The notes under the pieces are model-generated. The model made no database searches, was not told the DNA's origin, and worked only from the letters and a program-made list of their open reading frames with translations. Of a stretch of 38,838 nt of DNA, positions 15,274 to 22,973 are shown one piece after another. The stretch comes from a virus: positions 1,549-40,386 of the IMG/VR virus record IMGVR_UViG_3300030098_002918. One strand, given 5' to 3'. Position 1 is the stretch's first letter. Every line of letters begins with the position of its first letter. The translations under genes and the position numbers were made by a program.

Positions 15274-15456
15274 ATGCAACCATTGCCACCACAAGGTCAA
15301 CTCGTTGTAATTATTGTTGCAATACTTGCTCTTCTGATGGGTTATGGATTTTATGTAACCTTTGGTCCAGGAGCAGAGGATCTTAGAGATACTATTGATG
15401 AACATGCAAAAATGCATGAACTAGGTATTGCTCATGGACATACAAAGAAAAAATGA
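15274..15456 (+). CDS. psbN: PsbN-like photosystem II-associated protein
   Basis: A 60-residue single-pass membrane protein. Residues 10-22 are hydrophobic, and residues 23-44 follow the PsbN C-terminal pattern without gaps: G-Y-x-x-Y (23-27), FGP (30-32), LRD (37-39) and EH (43-44). Known: PsbN is a thylakoid protein of about 43 residues needed for assembly and repair of the photosystem II reaction centre. Here a His/Lys-rich tail (HELGIAHGHTKKK) extends it. I choose the ATG at 15274; an in-frame ATG at 15229 would add 15 residues but lies within the start of the antisense gene. Inferred role: supporting host photosystem II during infection, as phage psbA does. Confidence 0.68.
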   Translation: MQPLPPQGQLVVIIVAILALLMGYGFYVTFGPGAEDLRDTIDEHAKMHELGIAHGHTKKK

Positions 15457-15491
15457 AGACTGCTATCGTTAATATATAGTCAAGAAATTAA

Positions 15492-15698
15492 ATGGATTCC
15501 GTTCCAGTACCTCGTTTAACTCTAAGTTTTTCTGTCGATCTAGATGTAGATTACGATCCTTTTAAAGGTAAAACTCAACAAGAATTTGTTAAGTATATTG
15601 AATCTGAATTACATGAAGTTCTTTACGATATAAATCCTGCCGTAAAAAACGCTTATACTTCACTTATAGCTATTGAGGAAAATGACAAACAAAGCTGA
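15492..15698 (+). CDS. hypothetical protein, 68 aa
   Basis: Acidic product with a beta-type start (RLTLSFSVDLDVDYDPFKG) and a helix (TQQEFVKYIESELHEVLYDI). Its 3' end carries the GAGGAAA ribosome binding site of the next gene. No family recognised. Confidence 0.65.
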   Translation: MDSVPVPRLTLSFSVDLDVDYDPFKGKTQQEFVKYIESELHEVLYDINPAVKNAYTSLIAIEENDKQS

Positions 15699-16182
15699 TC
15701 AAATCGGAACTCGTGAATGGTTAGAAGAAAATAACCGTAGAGTAATCTTCCAAAATCATATGTACAAATGTGCAGGAAGAGATAATCCTGACCACCCAAT
15801 GCATGGACTCTTTACTGGTTTATGGGAAGATTTTTGTTTAAACGAAGCAGGTAAAGCACAACGAGATGGATGGTTTGAACGTTTGGAATTTTTACAGAAA
15901 GTAGAAAGTGGTGAAATTGAAATACCTAAACCACATTATTACAATTCTGAAGGAGAGATTCCTAGACCTGAAGAACAAGTTGCAGATGATTTTAATGTTT
16001 CTAATTCTTCTGATCCAGTAGATGATTATCTTAATTGTTCAGCTGAATGTGATATTGATGATCAAGAATGCCAAGACATTTGTTTAGATGAATTAAAAAA
16101 ACCTGTAATAGAAGAATTTAATGATTTTTCAGTTGGTCAAGCAGATTCACCACATCAAGCTGCTATAGCTAGATCAAGCTGA
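15682..16182 (+). CDS. hypothetical protein, 166 aa, Cys-containing acidic tail
   Basis: Starts at ATG 15682 behind GAGGAAA, overlapping the previous gene by 17 bases; an upstream TTG is unnecessary. The first 80 residues are mixed (NNRRVIFQNHMYKCAGRDNP) with several His and Trp. The second half is acidic and carries a four-Cys cluster (NCSAECDIDDQECQDICLDE) that might bind metal or form disulfides. It converges on the HNH gene, overlapping its end by 9 bases. No family recognised. Confidence 0.65.
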   Translation: MTNKADQIGTREWLEENNRRVIFQNHMYKCAGRDNPDHPMHGLFTGLWEDFCLNEAGKAQRDGWFERLEFLQKVESGEIEIPKPHYYNSEGEIPRPEEQVADDFNVSNSSDPVDDYLNCSAECDIDDQECQDICLDELKKPVIEEFNDFSVGQADSPHQAAIARSS

Positions 16183-16440
16183 TTCCGCTTCATTCCAATG
16201 TTCGATACGATGACAATTGCTACATAAAGCGACGCATTTATCAATTTCTTTCATAATTGTTTTCCATCCATATCCCACACCTACCATTCTAGAAATACAT
16301 CCTTCTTTATCACAAAGATGATGAAATTCTAGAACACGATAATCATCTAAACCACATGCTTTACAGCATAATGTTTTTTTATATTTAATTAGCTTCTGAC
16401 GATTCTTACGAATTCGTTTCTTATCATCTTTCCAGCTCAT
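16174..16440 (-). CDS. HNH endonuclease, 88 aa
   Basis: A compact HNH nuclease. CCKACG near residues 25-30 gives the first zinc pair, VLEFHHL (36-42) the catalytic HH, and CSNCHRIEH (73-81) the second zinc pair with the final His. Basic N-terminus (KKRIRKNRQKLIKYKK). Known: such small HNH proteins cut or nick DNA and often act as free-standing mobile nucleases in phage genomes. It lies head-to-tail behind the methyltransferase gene, 16 bases apart, as a two-gene - strand cassette inside + strand genes. Confidence 0.85.
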   Translation of the reverse strand: MSWKDDKKRIRKNRQKLIKYKKTLCCKACGLDDYRVLEFHHLCDKEGCISRMVGVGYGWKTIMKEIDKCVALCSNCHRIEHWNEAESA

Positions 16441-16456
16441 GATTAATACTTAAGTA

Positions 16457-17044
16457 TTATTCTTTCCAAATCCATCCTATTTGATATTCATCTATGTAAG
16501 GTTTTAAATCTAATGCATCCATTAGTTCACCAATAAGGCGACCTTTCCCTAGTAGTCTGCCATCTGCTGCTCTTAAATTATCATCTACAACAATTAAAGT
16601 TCCTGGTTTGATAATATTTTTAGCTGCAAATAATTCTTTTAAATGATGTGAAGATGATTCCCAATCGTTTCCCCAGTCTATGATGTTAAATGAATCTAAA
16701 TAAAGTAAATCTACCTTTCCTTCTAAATATCCAAGCTCCTCTACTGAATCACCACAAATAACTTCAACTTGTTTGCTAGTATTACTTCTGGCAAGCTCAC
16801 ATGCTTTAGGGTTAATATCAATTGATATAACATTACCCCCTCTGTATTGTACATAATTGTCAAACAATAATGTAGAACAACCATCACCACTATAATTGTC
16901 TTCTTCTCTGTAGCAGCCTGTTTCTACAATGAAGACTTCTTTACATTTAAGACTATCTAAATACTTAAAAATTTGTTTAAAACTACCAGATCTTCCTGCT
17001 AAATTTTGTGATACTTCCTCGAAATATTCATTCCAAAAAGTCAT
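16457..17044 (-). CDS. class I SAM-dependent methyltransferase-like protein
   Basis: The 195-residue product has a Rossmann methyltransferase layout: motif I around FIVETGCYREEDNYSGDGCS, motif II GGNVISIDINPKACELA with the acidic residue after the second strand, VICGDSVEEL, and a DLLYLDS strand followed by GTLIVVDDN. This is closest to Methyltransf_24/class-I families acting on sugars or small molecules; no DNA-methylase catalytic motif (DPPY or PC) is present. Substrate unknown; modification of a glycan or metabolite is plausible. It is divergent from the exonuclease gene, with a palindrome between. Confidence 0.72.
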   Translation of the reverse strand: MTFWNEYFEEVSQNLAGRSGSFKQIFKYLDSLKCKEVFIVETGCYREEDNYSGDGCSTLLFDNYVQYRGGNVISIDINPKACELARSNTSKQVEVICGDSVEELGYLEGKVDLLYLDSFNIIDWGNDWESSSHHLKELFAAKNIIKPGTLIVVDDNLRAADGRLLGKGRLIGELMDALDLKPYIDEYQIGWIWKE

Positions 17045-17081
17045 TTTGTTCTACTGATTACCTCTTTGAATATAACTAATC

Positions 17082-17099
17082 TATCTGATTTGTCAGATA
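17082..17099. promoter_or_regulatory. TATCTGA/TCAGATA inverted repeat between divergent genes
   Basis: Perfect 7-bp inverted repeat with a 4-base spacer in the 120-base gap between the divergent methyltransferase and exonuclease genes. Its symmetry and position suit an operator for a dimeric regulator. It also contains TTGTCA, a near -35 box. Confidence 0.4.
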
Positions 17100-17122
17100 A
17101 AATATTATTTTTACTCTTATAC

Positions 17123-17150
17123 TTGACAATGTGGATAACATAAACACAAT
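17123..17150 (+). promoter_or_regulatory. candidate sigma70-type promoter of the exonuclease gene
   Basis: TTGACA at 17123-17128 with CACAAT at 17145-17150, spaced 16 bases. The -35 is perfect and the -10 matches four of six. Predicted transcription would begin only a few bases before the ATG at 17165. TATACT at 17118-17123 is an alternative -10. Confidence 0.35.
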
Positions 17151-17164
17151 AAACAACATCTTGA

Positions 17165-18016
17165 ATGACTGAAGCTAATATTCTTGAATTTGAAAAGAAA
17201 GATCAGGTTATAAATCCTGATGTAATGAAAGATATTAATAAAACAGCTGCACGTATAACTCTTAATGGTAAACGACATTACACTACTCCTTTATTTACTG
17301 GACCAGCTCCTTCCGTTACAACCATAATTTCTGAAACTGCTTCTGAACAAAACAAAAAGAAATTGGAGATGTGGTCTAAAGCTAATCCTGGTGTAAAAGA
17401 AAAAGCAGCTGAACGTGGTACTGCTGTTCACTATGGAATGGAACAATATTTAAAAGGTAATAAAGATCCAGAAATTCCTGAAGAATACGTTGAGTTTTGG
17501 TCTGGTATGCCAAAAATTCTTGATCAGTTTGGAGATGTACTTTGGGCAGAATCACCAATCTTAGAAGCTTTTGATTTTACAATGGGTGCTGATGAAGTTG
17601 CTCGTGTATGGGGAGCTGATGAAGAAGGACGTGCATGGGCTGGTGCTCCTGACATCATTGGCTTTGTCGAAGATAAATTAACTCTTGCTGATTTAAAAAC
17701 AAGTGTCAAACCTTACAGTCGTAAGTGGCCTAAAGAATATGAAAAAGGTTCTAAAGAGTGGAGAGATTTATTAGGTGGTTATATGAAATTTAAAAAAACT
17801 TGTAAACAATTAGCAGCCTATGACCTTGCTATACAACAAACTTTAGACGTTAAAGTTGATCAAGCTGCCATATTAGTATCAACACCTTTACGTACTCAAG
17901 TATTTAAAATATCTAGAAAGTTTTTAGATAAATTACATGTTGATTGGCTAAAAGTAGTAGCAGAATATTATAAACAAATCGACAATTGTAACGTATATGA
18001 TCCCGATGCAATTTAA
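17165..18016 (+). CDS. PD-(D/E)XK exonuclease, MGME1-like
   Basis: The 283-residue product shows a RecB/MGME1-type nuclease core: AGAPDIIG with Asp163, LTLADLKTS with Asp176 and Lys178, and CKQLAAYDLA with Gln215 and Tyr219, the QxxxY motif. The N-terminal PSVTTIISET...KKKLEMWSK region is typical of this branch. Known: such enzymes degrade ssDNA ends or flaps in recombination and replication. Inferred: it processes ends for the phage replisome with the PrimPol-helicase downstream. Upstream, a promoter candidate and a palindrome separate it from a divergent cassette. Confidence 0.82.
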   Translation: MTEANILEFEKKDQVINPDVMKDINKTAARITLNGKRHYTTPLFTGPAPSVTTIISETASEQNKKKLEMWSKANPGVKEKAAERGTAVHYGMEQYLKGNKDPEIPEEYVEFWSGMPKILDQFGDVLWAESPILEAFDFTMGADEVARVWGADEEGRAWAGAPDIIGFVEDKLTLADLKTSVKPYSRKWPKEYEKGSKEWRDLLGGYMKFKKTCKQLAAYDLAIQQTLDVKVDQAAILVSTPLRTQVFKISRKFLDKLHVDWLKVVAEYYKQIDNCNVYDPDAI

Positions 18017-18035
18017 AATTCAAGCTTAATATTTT

Positions 18036-18058
18036 GAATAATTTATTTCAGATTATTC
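18036..18058 (+). promoter_or_regulatory. GAATAAT/ATTATTC stem-loop before the 18096 gene
   Basis: Seven perfect base pairs with a 9-base loop in the 79-base gap after the exonuclease gene. It is all A/T except for one pair, so weak alone, but it follows the pattern of stem-loops in short gaps of this genome. GATAAT at 18066-18071 could be a -10 box. Confidence 0.3.
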
Positions 18059-18095
18059 GCACTAGGATAATAGAACACGTAAAAAATACCTGCCA

Positions 18096-18281
18096 ATGGA
18101 GATCAGAATTTCCGTTGGTGAGTGGATGAATACTCTTCAAGACCGCATGCACAAGGCGGTGGAAGGGGATTGTTTTCATTTGCCAACACATATGCATTAC
18201 CATGCATTCACGCTATTAAGTAAAGAGGTATTCCCTGACAAAAAGTTCAATGTAACTATTGACAACAACACTCAACCCTAA
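18096..18281 (+). CDS. hypothetical protein, 61 aa, His-rich
   Basis: Small soluble product with a His-rich centre (CFHLPTHMHYHAFTLLSKEV), which could bind metal. Its stop overlaps the primase-helicase start (TAATG), so the two are translationally coupled. An accessory role in replication is inferred from coupling only. Confidence 0.65.
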   Translation: MEIRISVGEWMNTLQDRMHKAVEGDCFHLPTHMHYHAFTLLSKEVFPDKKFNVTIDNNTQP

Positions 18282-20863
18282 TGACAAAATCACAACCACA
18301 ACCACTAAAGCCTGGAGAGATTAGACTTGATCTCATATCTGCCGAATGGCCCCTTACTCCTTTAGGTGGGAGTAAAGATCCTTACATTACTGGATGGCAA
18401 AACAAACCTTGCAGTCTCCATGAAATTGAAGCTGAAATACTTACAGGGCGATGCAAAGCCATCGGTCTTTTATCGGGTCCAGTTTTTAATCTCCCTTATG
18501 GTTTGGTATGGGTTGATGTTGATGGCCCTAGTGTATACGAATTGATTGAAGGTATATCTGATAAGTCAGTAGATGAAGCTTTACCAAAAACATTAACCAT
18601 TCTTAGTGGTAAAGAAGGAAGAGAAAGAAAGCTTTATAAACTACCAAGAGAAAAGCATAAACATTTTGTTCGTAATAAATATACGTGGCATGCAGAAACG
18701 GATAAAGAAAAATTAGAAATCTTATGGCAAAAGCATCAAGGAGTCTTGATGGGTTTACATCCTGATACGGATGGATACTACACAGCTCCAGATGAAGGTT
18801 TTGAATGGATTACTGATCTTGCTGAACTTCCTGAATGGCTATTAAATTGCATCATTAATAAAAACGTAAAGCAAGGTGTACCAGCGAAAGAAACGACTAG
18901 AATAGTAGGTCCAACCTTTGCTGTAAATGCAGAAGCTTCTCTCGAAAGAGATATGCAACTTGCTACCGAAGCAATGTGGGCTATGCCTCCAGAAGCTTGC
19001 GATGACTACGACATTTGGATTACTGTTGGACAGTCACTTCATTCATTAGACGATTCGTTGCTTGATGATTGGGATGAATGGTCTAAACAGTCTGAAAAAT
19101 ATAAGGCTGGTGAATGTACTAGACGTTGGAAATCTTTTGACAAAGGTGGAGCACGTACTCTCGGTTCTTTAATCCACCATGCAAAAGAATTTGGTTGGAA
19201 ACCTTCTCAAGAACATAAGGTTGTCAACAGAGAAATTGATGAAAAAACACTAGAGGATCTACAGAAAATGATGGCTGATTTCGACGCAATTCCAACGACA
19301 ACTAAACCAAAGGTTGTACGTAAAAAAAAGCTTGCACCAATCGAAGGAAAGGGAAGGGAACAGAAACCAAGAAATCCTTCTTCAGACATTATTACTAATG
19401 TTTTAATTCAATCCTATGACGGAACCCTTAGATATAGTCAGGCACAAGGATGTTTCTTTAATTACAACTATCATTCAGAAGGTTTATGGTCTGCTCTATC
19501 AGATACAGAAACAAAAGGTGAAATAAAAAATAGACTTGAAATGTTGAAAGATCATCTATTGCCTAATGGCTATAGTATGAATCTCGTTAATGACGTATTA
19601 GAACAATTAAAAATCAGCTTAATTCATGATGAATGGTATGAAGGTAATGACTACTTACTATTCACTAATGGAATATTAGAACTCGCAACCAGGGAGTTAA
19701 TTCCTTTTAGAAAGGATATGTTTATGACTCAACAGTTGCCCTATGACTATGATCCTAGTGCGACATGTGAGCCGATTATTAAATGGTTAAAACATGTACA
19801 AGATGGTAACTGGGGACGTGTACAAGTCCTTAGAGCATGGTTACGTGCTGTTCTATTAAGTCATTCAGATATACAAAAGTTCGTTGAAATTGTTGGTCCA
19901 GGTAAGTCTGGTAAGTCTACTTATTCCAATCTTGCACATGCATTAGTAGGTGATACAAACGCTATCATTTCTTCTCTTGATCACTTAGAAAAAAGTAGAT
20001 TTGAAACAGCTAATTTATATAAAAAGAAACTACTTTTATTTAATGATGTTGAAAGATATGGTGGGTCAGTTTCAGTATTGAAGGCAATTACTGGTCGTGA
20101 TTTAATTCGGAATGAACGTAAATTCCAAGGAGGTTCATTAAAGCCGTTTAAATTTAATGGGTTGGTAATGATAACTGCTAATGAACCCATTCAAACGACA
20201 GATCCTACATCTGGGCTTGCACGTCGTCGTCTTACTATTCCTTTTGATCGACCTTTCACTGGTAGTTCAGCTGAACAACGCACCTTAATTGATATGGATG
20301 ATAGTGGAGTACCTTTTGGTGACTTCGCTAAATTACTTCCTGGCTTGGTGAATTGGTTATTAGATATGACTGAAATGGATATGCGTCAATATTTAATGGA
20401 GACAAATCAAAAGGTTGCTTTCTTTGCTAAACATCATCGAGAACAAATTCTTAAATCAAATCAGATTATGGATTGGATGGATCATTGTTTGATCTTTGAT
20501 CCAGGAAACTCTGCTCCTGTTGGTCTAGCTAAGAACTCTCAACCAGGATCTTCTAATGTTTATGTGTCTTGGGATAAGTGGCTTTATGCCAGCTATTGTG
20601 AATTTTCTCGTGGCTCTAATAGTAATATTCTTGGTCGTAGCAGATTTGAAACATTATTAATGGATGTTTGTGTCCATCAGCTTCGTTTAAACATTTATAA
20701 ATTTAAAGATCGTAGAGGCATGAGAGTAAAGAATCTGGCTTGTCGTTCATCCGATCAAAAGTATTCTGATTATCCTTCTATTATTGAAGTTGGTTTGAAT
20801 AAAGATAAATGGAGAAAGGAATATGGAGACATAATTGATAAAAAAGAAATAGAAGAAGGGTAA
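18281..20863 (+). CDS. bifunctional primase-helicase (PrimPol plus D5/SF3 helicase)
   Basis: An 860-residue replication protein. The N-terminal half resembles an archaeo-eukaryotic primase (PrimPol) with VDVDG at residues 78-82, and a PriCT-2-like linker (DIWITVGQSLHSLDD...ECTRRWKSFDKGG). The C-terminal half is a D5/P4-type SF3 helicase: Walker A GPGKSGKST at 539-547, Walker B LLLFNDVE ending at Glu591, sensor GLVMITANEP, and an Arg finger in LARRRLTIPF. Known: such proteins prime and unwind DNA at phage or plasmid origins. It presumably partners the T7-like polymerase and SSB. The start is fixed by TAATG coupling. Confidence 0.9.
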   Translation: MTKSQPQPLKPGEIRLDLISAEWPLTPLGGSKDPYITGWQNKPCSLHEIEAEILTGRCKAIGLLSGPVFNLPYGLVWVDVDGPSVYELIEGISDKSVDEALPKTLTILSGKEGRERKLYKLPREKHKHFVRNKYTWHAETDKEKLEILWQKHQGVLMGLHPDTDGYYTAPDEGFEWITDLAELPEWLLNCIINKNVKQGVPAKETTRIVGPTFAVNAEASLERDMQLATEAMWAMPPEACDDYDIWITVGQSLHSLDDSLLDDWDEWSKQSEKYKAGECTRRWKSFDKGGARTLGSLIHHAKEFGWKPSQEHKVVNREIDEKTLEDLQKMMADFDAIPTTTKPKVVRKKKLAPIEGKGREQKPRNPSSDIITNVLIQSYDGTLRYSQAQGCFFNYNYHSEGLWSALSDTETKGEIKNRLEMLKDHLLPNGYSMNLVNDVLEQLKISLIHDEWYEGNDYLLFTNGILELATRELIPFRKDMFMTQQLPYDYDPSATCEPIIKWLKHVQDGNWGRVQVLRAWLRAVLLSHSDIQKFVEIVGPGKSGKSTYSNLAHALVGDTNAIISSLDHLEKSRFETANLYKKKLLLFNDVERYGGSVSVLKAITGRDLIRNERKFQGGSLKPFKFNGLVMITANEPIQTTDPTSGLARRRLTIPFDRPFTGSSAEQRTLIDMDDSGVPFGDFAKLLPGLVNWLLDMTEMDMRQYLMETNQKVAFFAKHHREQILKSNQIMDWMDHCLIFDPGNSAPVGLAKNSQPGSSNVYVSWDKWLYASYCEFSRGSNSNILGRSRFETLLMDVCVHQLRLNIYKFKDRRGMRVKNLACRSSDQKYSDYPSIIEVGLNKDKWRKEYGDIIDKKEIEEG

Positions 20864-20920
20864 TTAACTATTACTATTTTTGTGTAATCTATGTATATTT
20901 AATACAGAAATAGAATTGTA

Positions 20921-22174
20921 ATGCCAAAAAAACCAAAGCTTTTATGGTGTGGTGATATAGCTGCAAAGACTGGTTTCGCTCGTGTAACAGAAAATGTTCT
21001 ACCTTATCTAGCAAAACAATTTAATATCGTTGTCTTAGCTCATAACTGGTGGGGTGATCCAACACCTTGGCAAAAGAAATATAAACTTTATCCTTCATCA
21101 AATAGATTTCAAACTGCACCATTTGGAGAAGATCGAATTCGAGAAATTGTTCAAATAGAAAAACCAGATTTAGTTTTTACGATTAATGACATGTGGATCA
21201 TTAATGAACAATACAGACGTATACAAGATTTTCATAAAGATAAAAAATTTAAATTCGTTGGCTATGCACCAATGGATTCTTATGGCTGGATTGGTTGTTT
21301 AGCTGATACTGCTAATGATTGGGATGGAGTCATTTCCTATACCCAATTTGGTGCATATGAATTTATTCAAGGTGGTATTACAAAACCAATAGCTGTTATT
21401 CCTCATGGAGTGACACCAGGGCAATTCTTTCCTATGGATAAAGCTGAAGCTAGAAAACAATTAAATATAAAAGAAGATATATTTATTGTCTTCAATGGTA
21501 ATCGAAATCAATTCCGTAAACGAATTGATATAACCATTGCTGCCTTCGCTAAGTTTGCAAGAGATAAACCTAATACCCAGTTGTACTTACATATGGGTAA
21601 AAAAGATCAAGGTTGGGACATTATGCATCTCTTTAATCGAGAGATGAAACGAAATAAATTAGATCCCAATAACAGAATTATTCTTACAGCAGATGTTGAT
21701 GGACCTCCAAGTGTTGAGATAGAGATGCTCAATACGATCTATAACGCAGCTGATGTTGGAGTTAATACCTGTAAAGGCGAGGGTTGGGGTCTTGTTAGTT
21801 TTGAACAAGCTGCTTGTAAAGTTGCCCAAGTTGTACCAGGGCATACATCTTGTAAAGAAATCTTTGAAGGTTATGGTCAACTTATACGTTGTGATCATAT
21901 AGATACTGATACTAATTTCGGTAGAGAGATGCCTTGTCCTTCTACAGATCATTTAGCAGAAATATTAGATGACTTATATAAGAATCCTAAAAAGCTAGAA
22001 GCAACAGCTGAACTTTGTTATGAAAGAGCTTTAGAAAAACAATTTACTTGGGAAGTAATTGGTGCTCAGTTTGCAGGAATATTTGATGATGCCATTAAAG
22101 GTGTAGATCATTCTGTTAAAAAAGTTTCACCTAAGAAAAAAACTCGTAAGAAGAGGAAAATAGGTAATGCTTAG
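20921..22174 (+). CDS. GT4-type glycosyltransferase, 417 aa
   Basis: GT-B fold: the N-terminal KLLWCGDIAAKTGFARVTEN (Gly-rich first loop), VIPHGVTPGQF in the linker, VFNGNRNQFRKRID starting the C-terminal domain, and the donor-binding signature CKGEGWGLVSFEQAA (residues 284-298). A basic tail (KKVSPKKKTRKKRK) may bind membranes or nucleic acid. Known: family GT4 transfers sugars from nucleotide donors. In phages it may glycosylate virion proteins, phage DNA or host glycans. It overlaps the cupin gene by 8 bases, suggesting one sugar pathway. Confidence 0.85.
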   Translation: MPKKPKLLWCGDIAAKTGFARVTENVLPYLAKQFNIVVLAHNWWGDPTPWQKKYKLYPSSNRFQTAPFGEDRIREIVQIEKPDLVFTINDMWIINEQYRRIQDFHKDKKFKFVGYAPMDSYGWIGCLADTANDWDGVISYTQFGAYEFIQGGITKPIAVIPHGVTPGQFFPMDKAEARKQLNIKEDIFIVFNGNRNQFRKRIDITIAAFAKFARDKPNTQLYLHMGKKDQGWDIMHLFNREMKRNKLDPNNRIILTADVDGPPSVEIEMLNTIYNAADVGVNTCKGEGWGLVSFEQAACKVAQVVPGHTSCKEIFEGYGQLIRCDHIDTDTNFGREMPCPSTDHLAEILDDLYKNPKKLEATAELCYERALEKQFTWEVIGAQFAGIFDDAIKGVDHSVKKVSPKKKTRKKRKIGNA

Positions 22175-22526
22175 AAAGATTACCTTTCGTCCTTGGGGTT
22201 GGTGGCAAGCTTTATTCCAAGGACCTGGCTATCTAGCCAAAATTATTAATGTAAAAAAAGGACAACAACTTAGTCTTCAGTACCACAAGCATCGAAGTGA
22301 GACTTGGATTATTGCATCAGGTAAAGGAGAAGTTTTTGCAAATGGTATATGGCAAAAAGCTAGGACAGGTAAATGTATTCACATCCCTGTTCTAGGAACG
22401 CATCGTGTAAAAGCAGATGAAACAGACTTAGTTCTTATAGAGGTCCAATTTGGGGATAAAATTTCTGAAGACGATATTGTACGTATCGAAGATGATTATG
22501 GTCGTGTACAGAAAAACCTAGAATAG
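22167..22526 (+). CDS. cupin, mannose-6-phosphate isomerase type II-like
   Basis: A 119-residue single-domain cupin. RPWGWWQAL and KIINVKKGQQLSLQYHKHR match the C-terminal cupin of ManC/type II phosphomannose isomerases, with metal ligands His40, His42 and Glu45 and a later HRVKADETDLVLIEVQ with the fourth ligand His. Known: this domain interconverts mannose- and fructose-6-phosphate, or binds sugars. Small stand-alone versions occur in cyanophages. With the upstream glycosyltransferase it suggests glycan synthesis or modification. Confidence 0.85.
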   Translation: MLRKITFRPWGWWQALFQGPGYLAKIINVKKGQQLSLQYHKHRSETWIIASGKGEVFANGIWQKARTGKCIHIPVLGTHRVKADETDLVLIEVQFGDKISEDDIVRIEDDYGRVQKNLE

Positions 22527-22608
22527 TCTTTTTTTTTCTTATATATGGCCTAAATTACACTCTTATTCTGAGTCTCAATAGACTGTAAAACTTAGAATAA
22601 AAATGTAA
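22527..22608 (+). terminator. T-run and compound stem-loop after the cupin gene
   Basis: A run of nine T's starts right after the cupin stop, but no stem precedes it outside the gene. Downstream, TTACA...TGTAA (22555-22559 with 22604-22608), TTATTCT...AGAATAA (22563-22569 with 22594-22600) and an inner AGTCT-CAAT-AGACT (22571-22584) stack into one long hairpin. The 3' arm contains AGAATAAAAATG, like the fibre promoter candidate. It may end transcription or serve as a processed leader for the HNH gene. Confidence 0.4.
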
Positions 22609-22652
22609 TTTAACTATAGACATAAGAAATTTCTAAGCTATTCTGTGTTTTT

Positions 22653-22973
22653 ATGACATTTATGCCACATAATTATAAAAAACTGCCTGAAATGTGGCGT
22701 ATAGAAGAGTTATTTAAACTCTCTGATAAATATCCATCAGGTCTTGAATGGGCAAAAAAGAAAGCTCGTTATAAAAAAGGAGATCAAGCTGGACGTTTAA
22801 ATCGAAGTAATGGTTATTATTTTGTTTCTATAGATAATGAAGAATACATGGTACATCGAATTGTTTATTATTTAAGAACTGGATATTGTCCTGATAAATA
22901 TTGTGTAAAACATAACTATCGAAATAAAGAAAAAGACAACAGATTAGAATTAAAACCTATCTTCAATATTTAA
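22653..22973 (+). CDS. HNH homing endonuclease-like protein, 106 aa
   Basis: The C-terminal half carries the phage HNH pattern MVHRIVYYLRTGYCPDKYCV followed by KHNYRNKEKDNRLEL, where the H...N...N order matches the usual VDHINGNKxDNRxENL. Upstream sequence (GDQAGRLNRSNGYYFVSIDN) is the strand region common to this group. Known: these are site-specific nucleases that spread by gene conversion. It is TAATG-coupled to a second HNH-like gene and may be an inserted mobile pair. Confidence 0.75.
   Translation: MTFMPHNYKKLPEMWRIEELFKLSDKYPSGLEWAKKKARYKKGDQAGRLNRSNGYYFVSIDNEEYMVHRIVYYLRTGYCPDKYCVKHNYRNKEKDNRLELKPIFNI

Noticed and set aside
16457-17044. DNA methyltransferase of a restriction-modification pair with the HNH gene
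   Set aside because: No catalytic DPPY or PC motif is visible; the fold motifs fit small-molecule or sugar methyltransferases better.
22527-22544. Intrinsic terminator made by the T-run after the cupin gene
   Set aside because: No G/C stem directly precedes the T-run; the long stem-loop is downstream of it.
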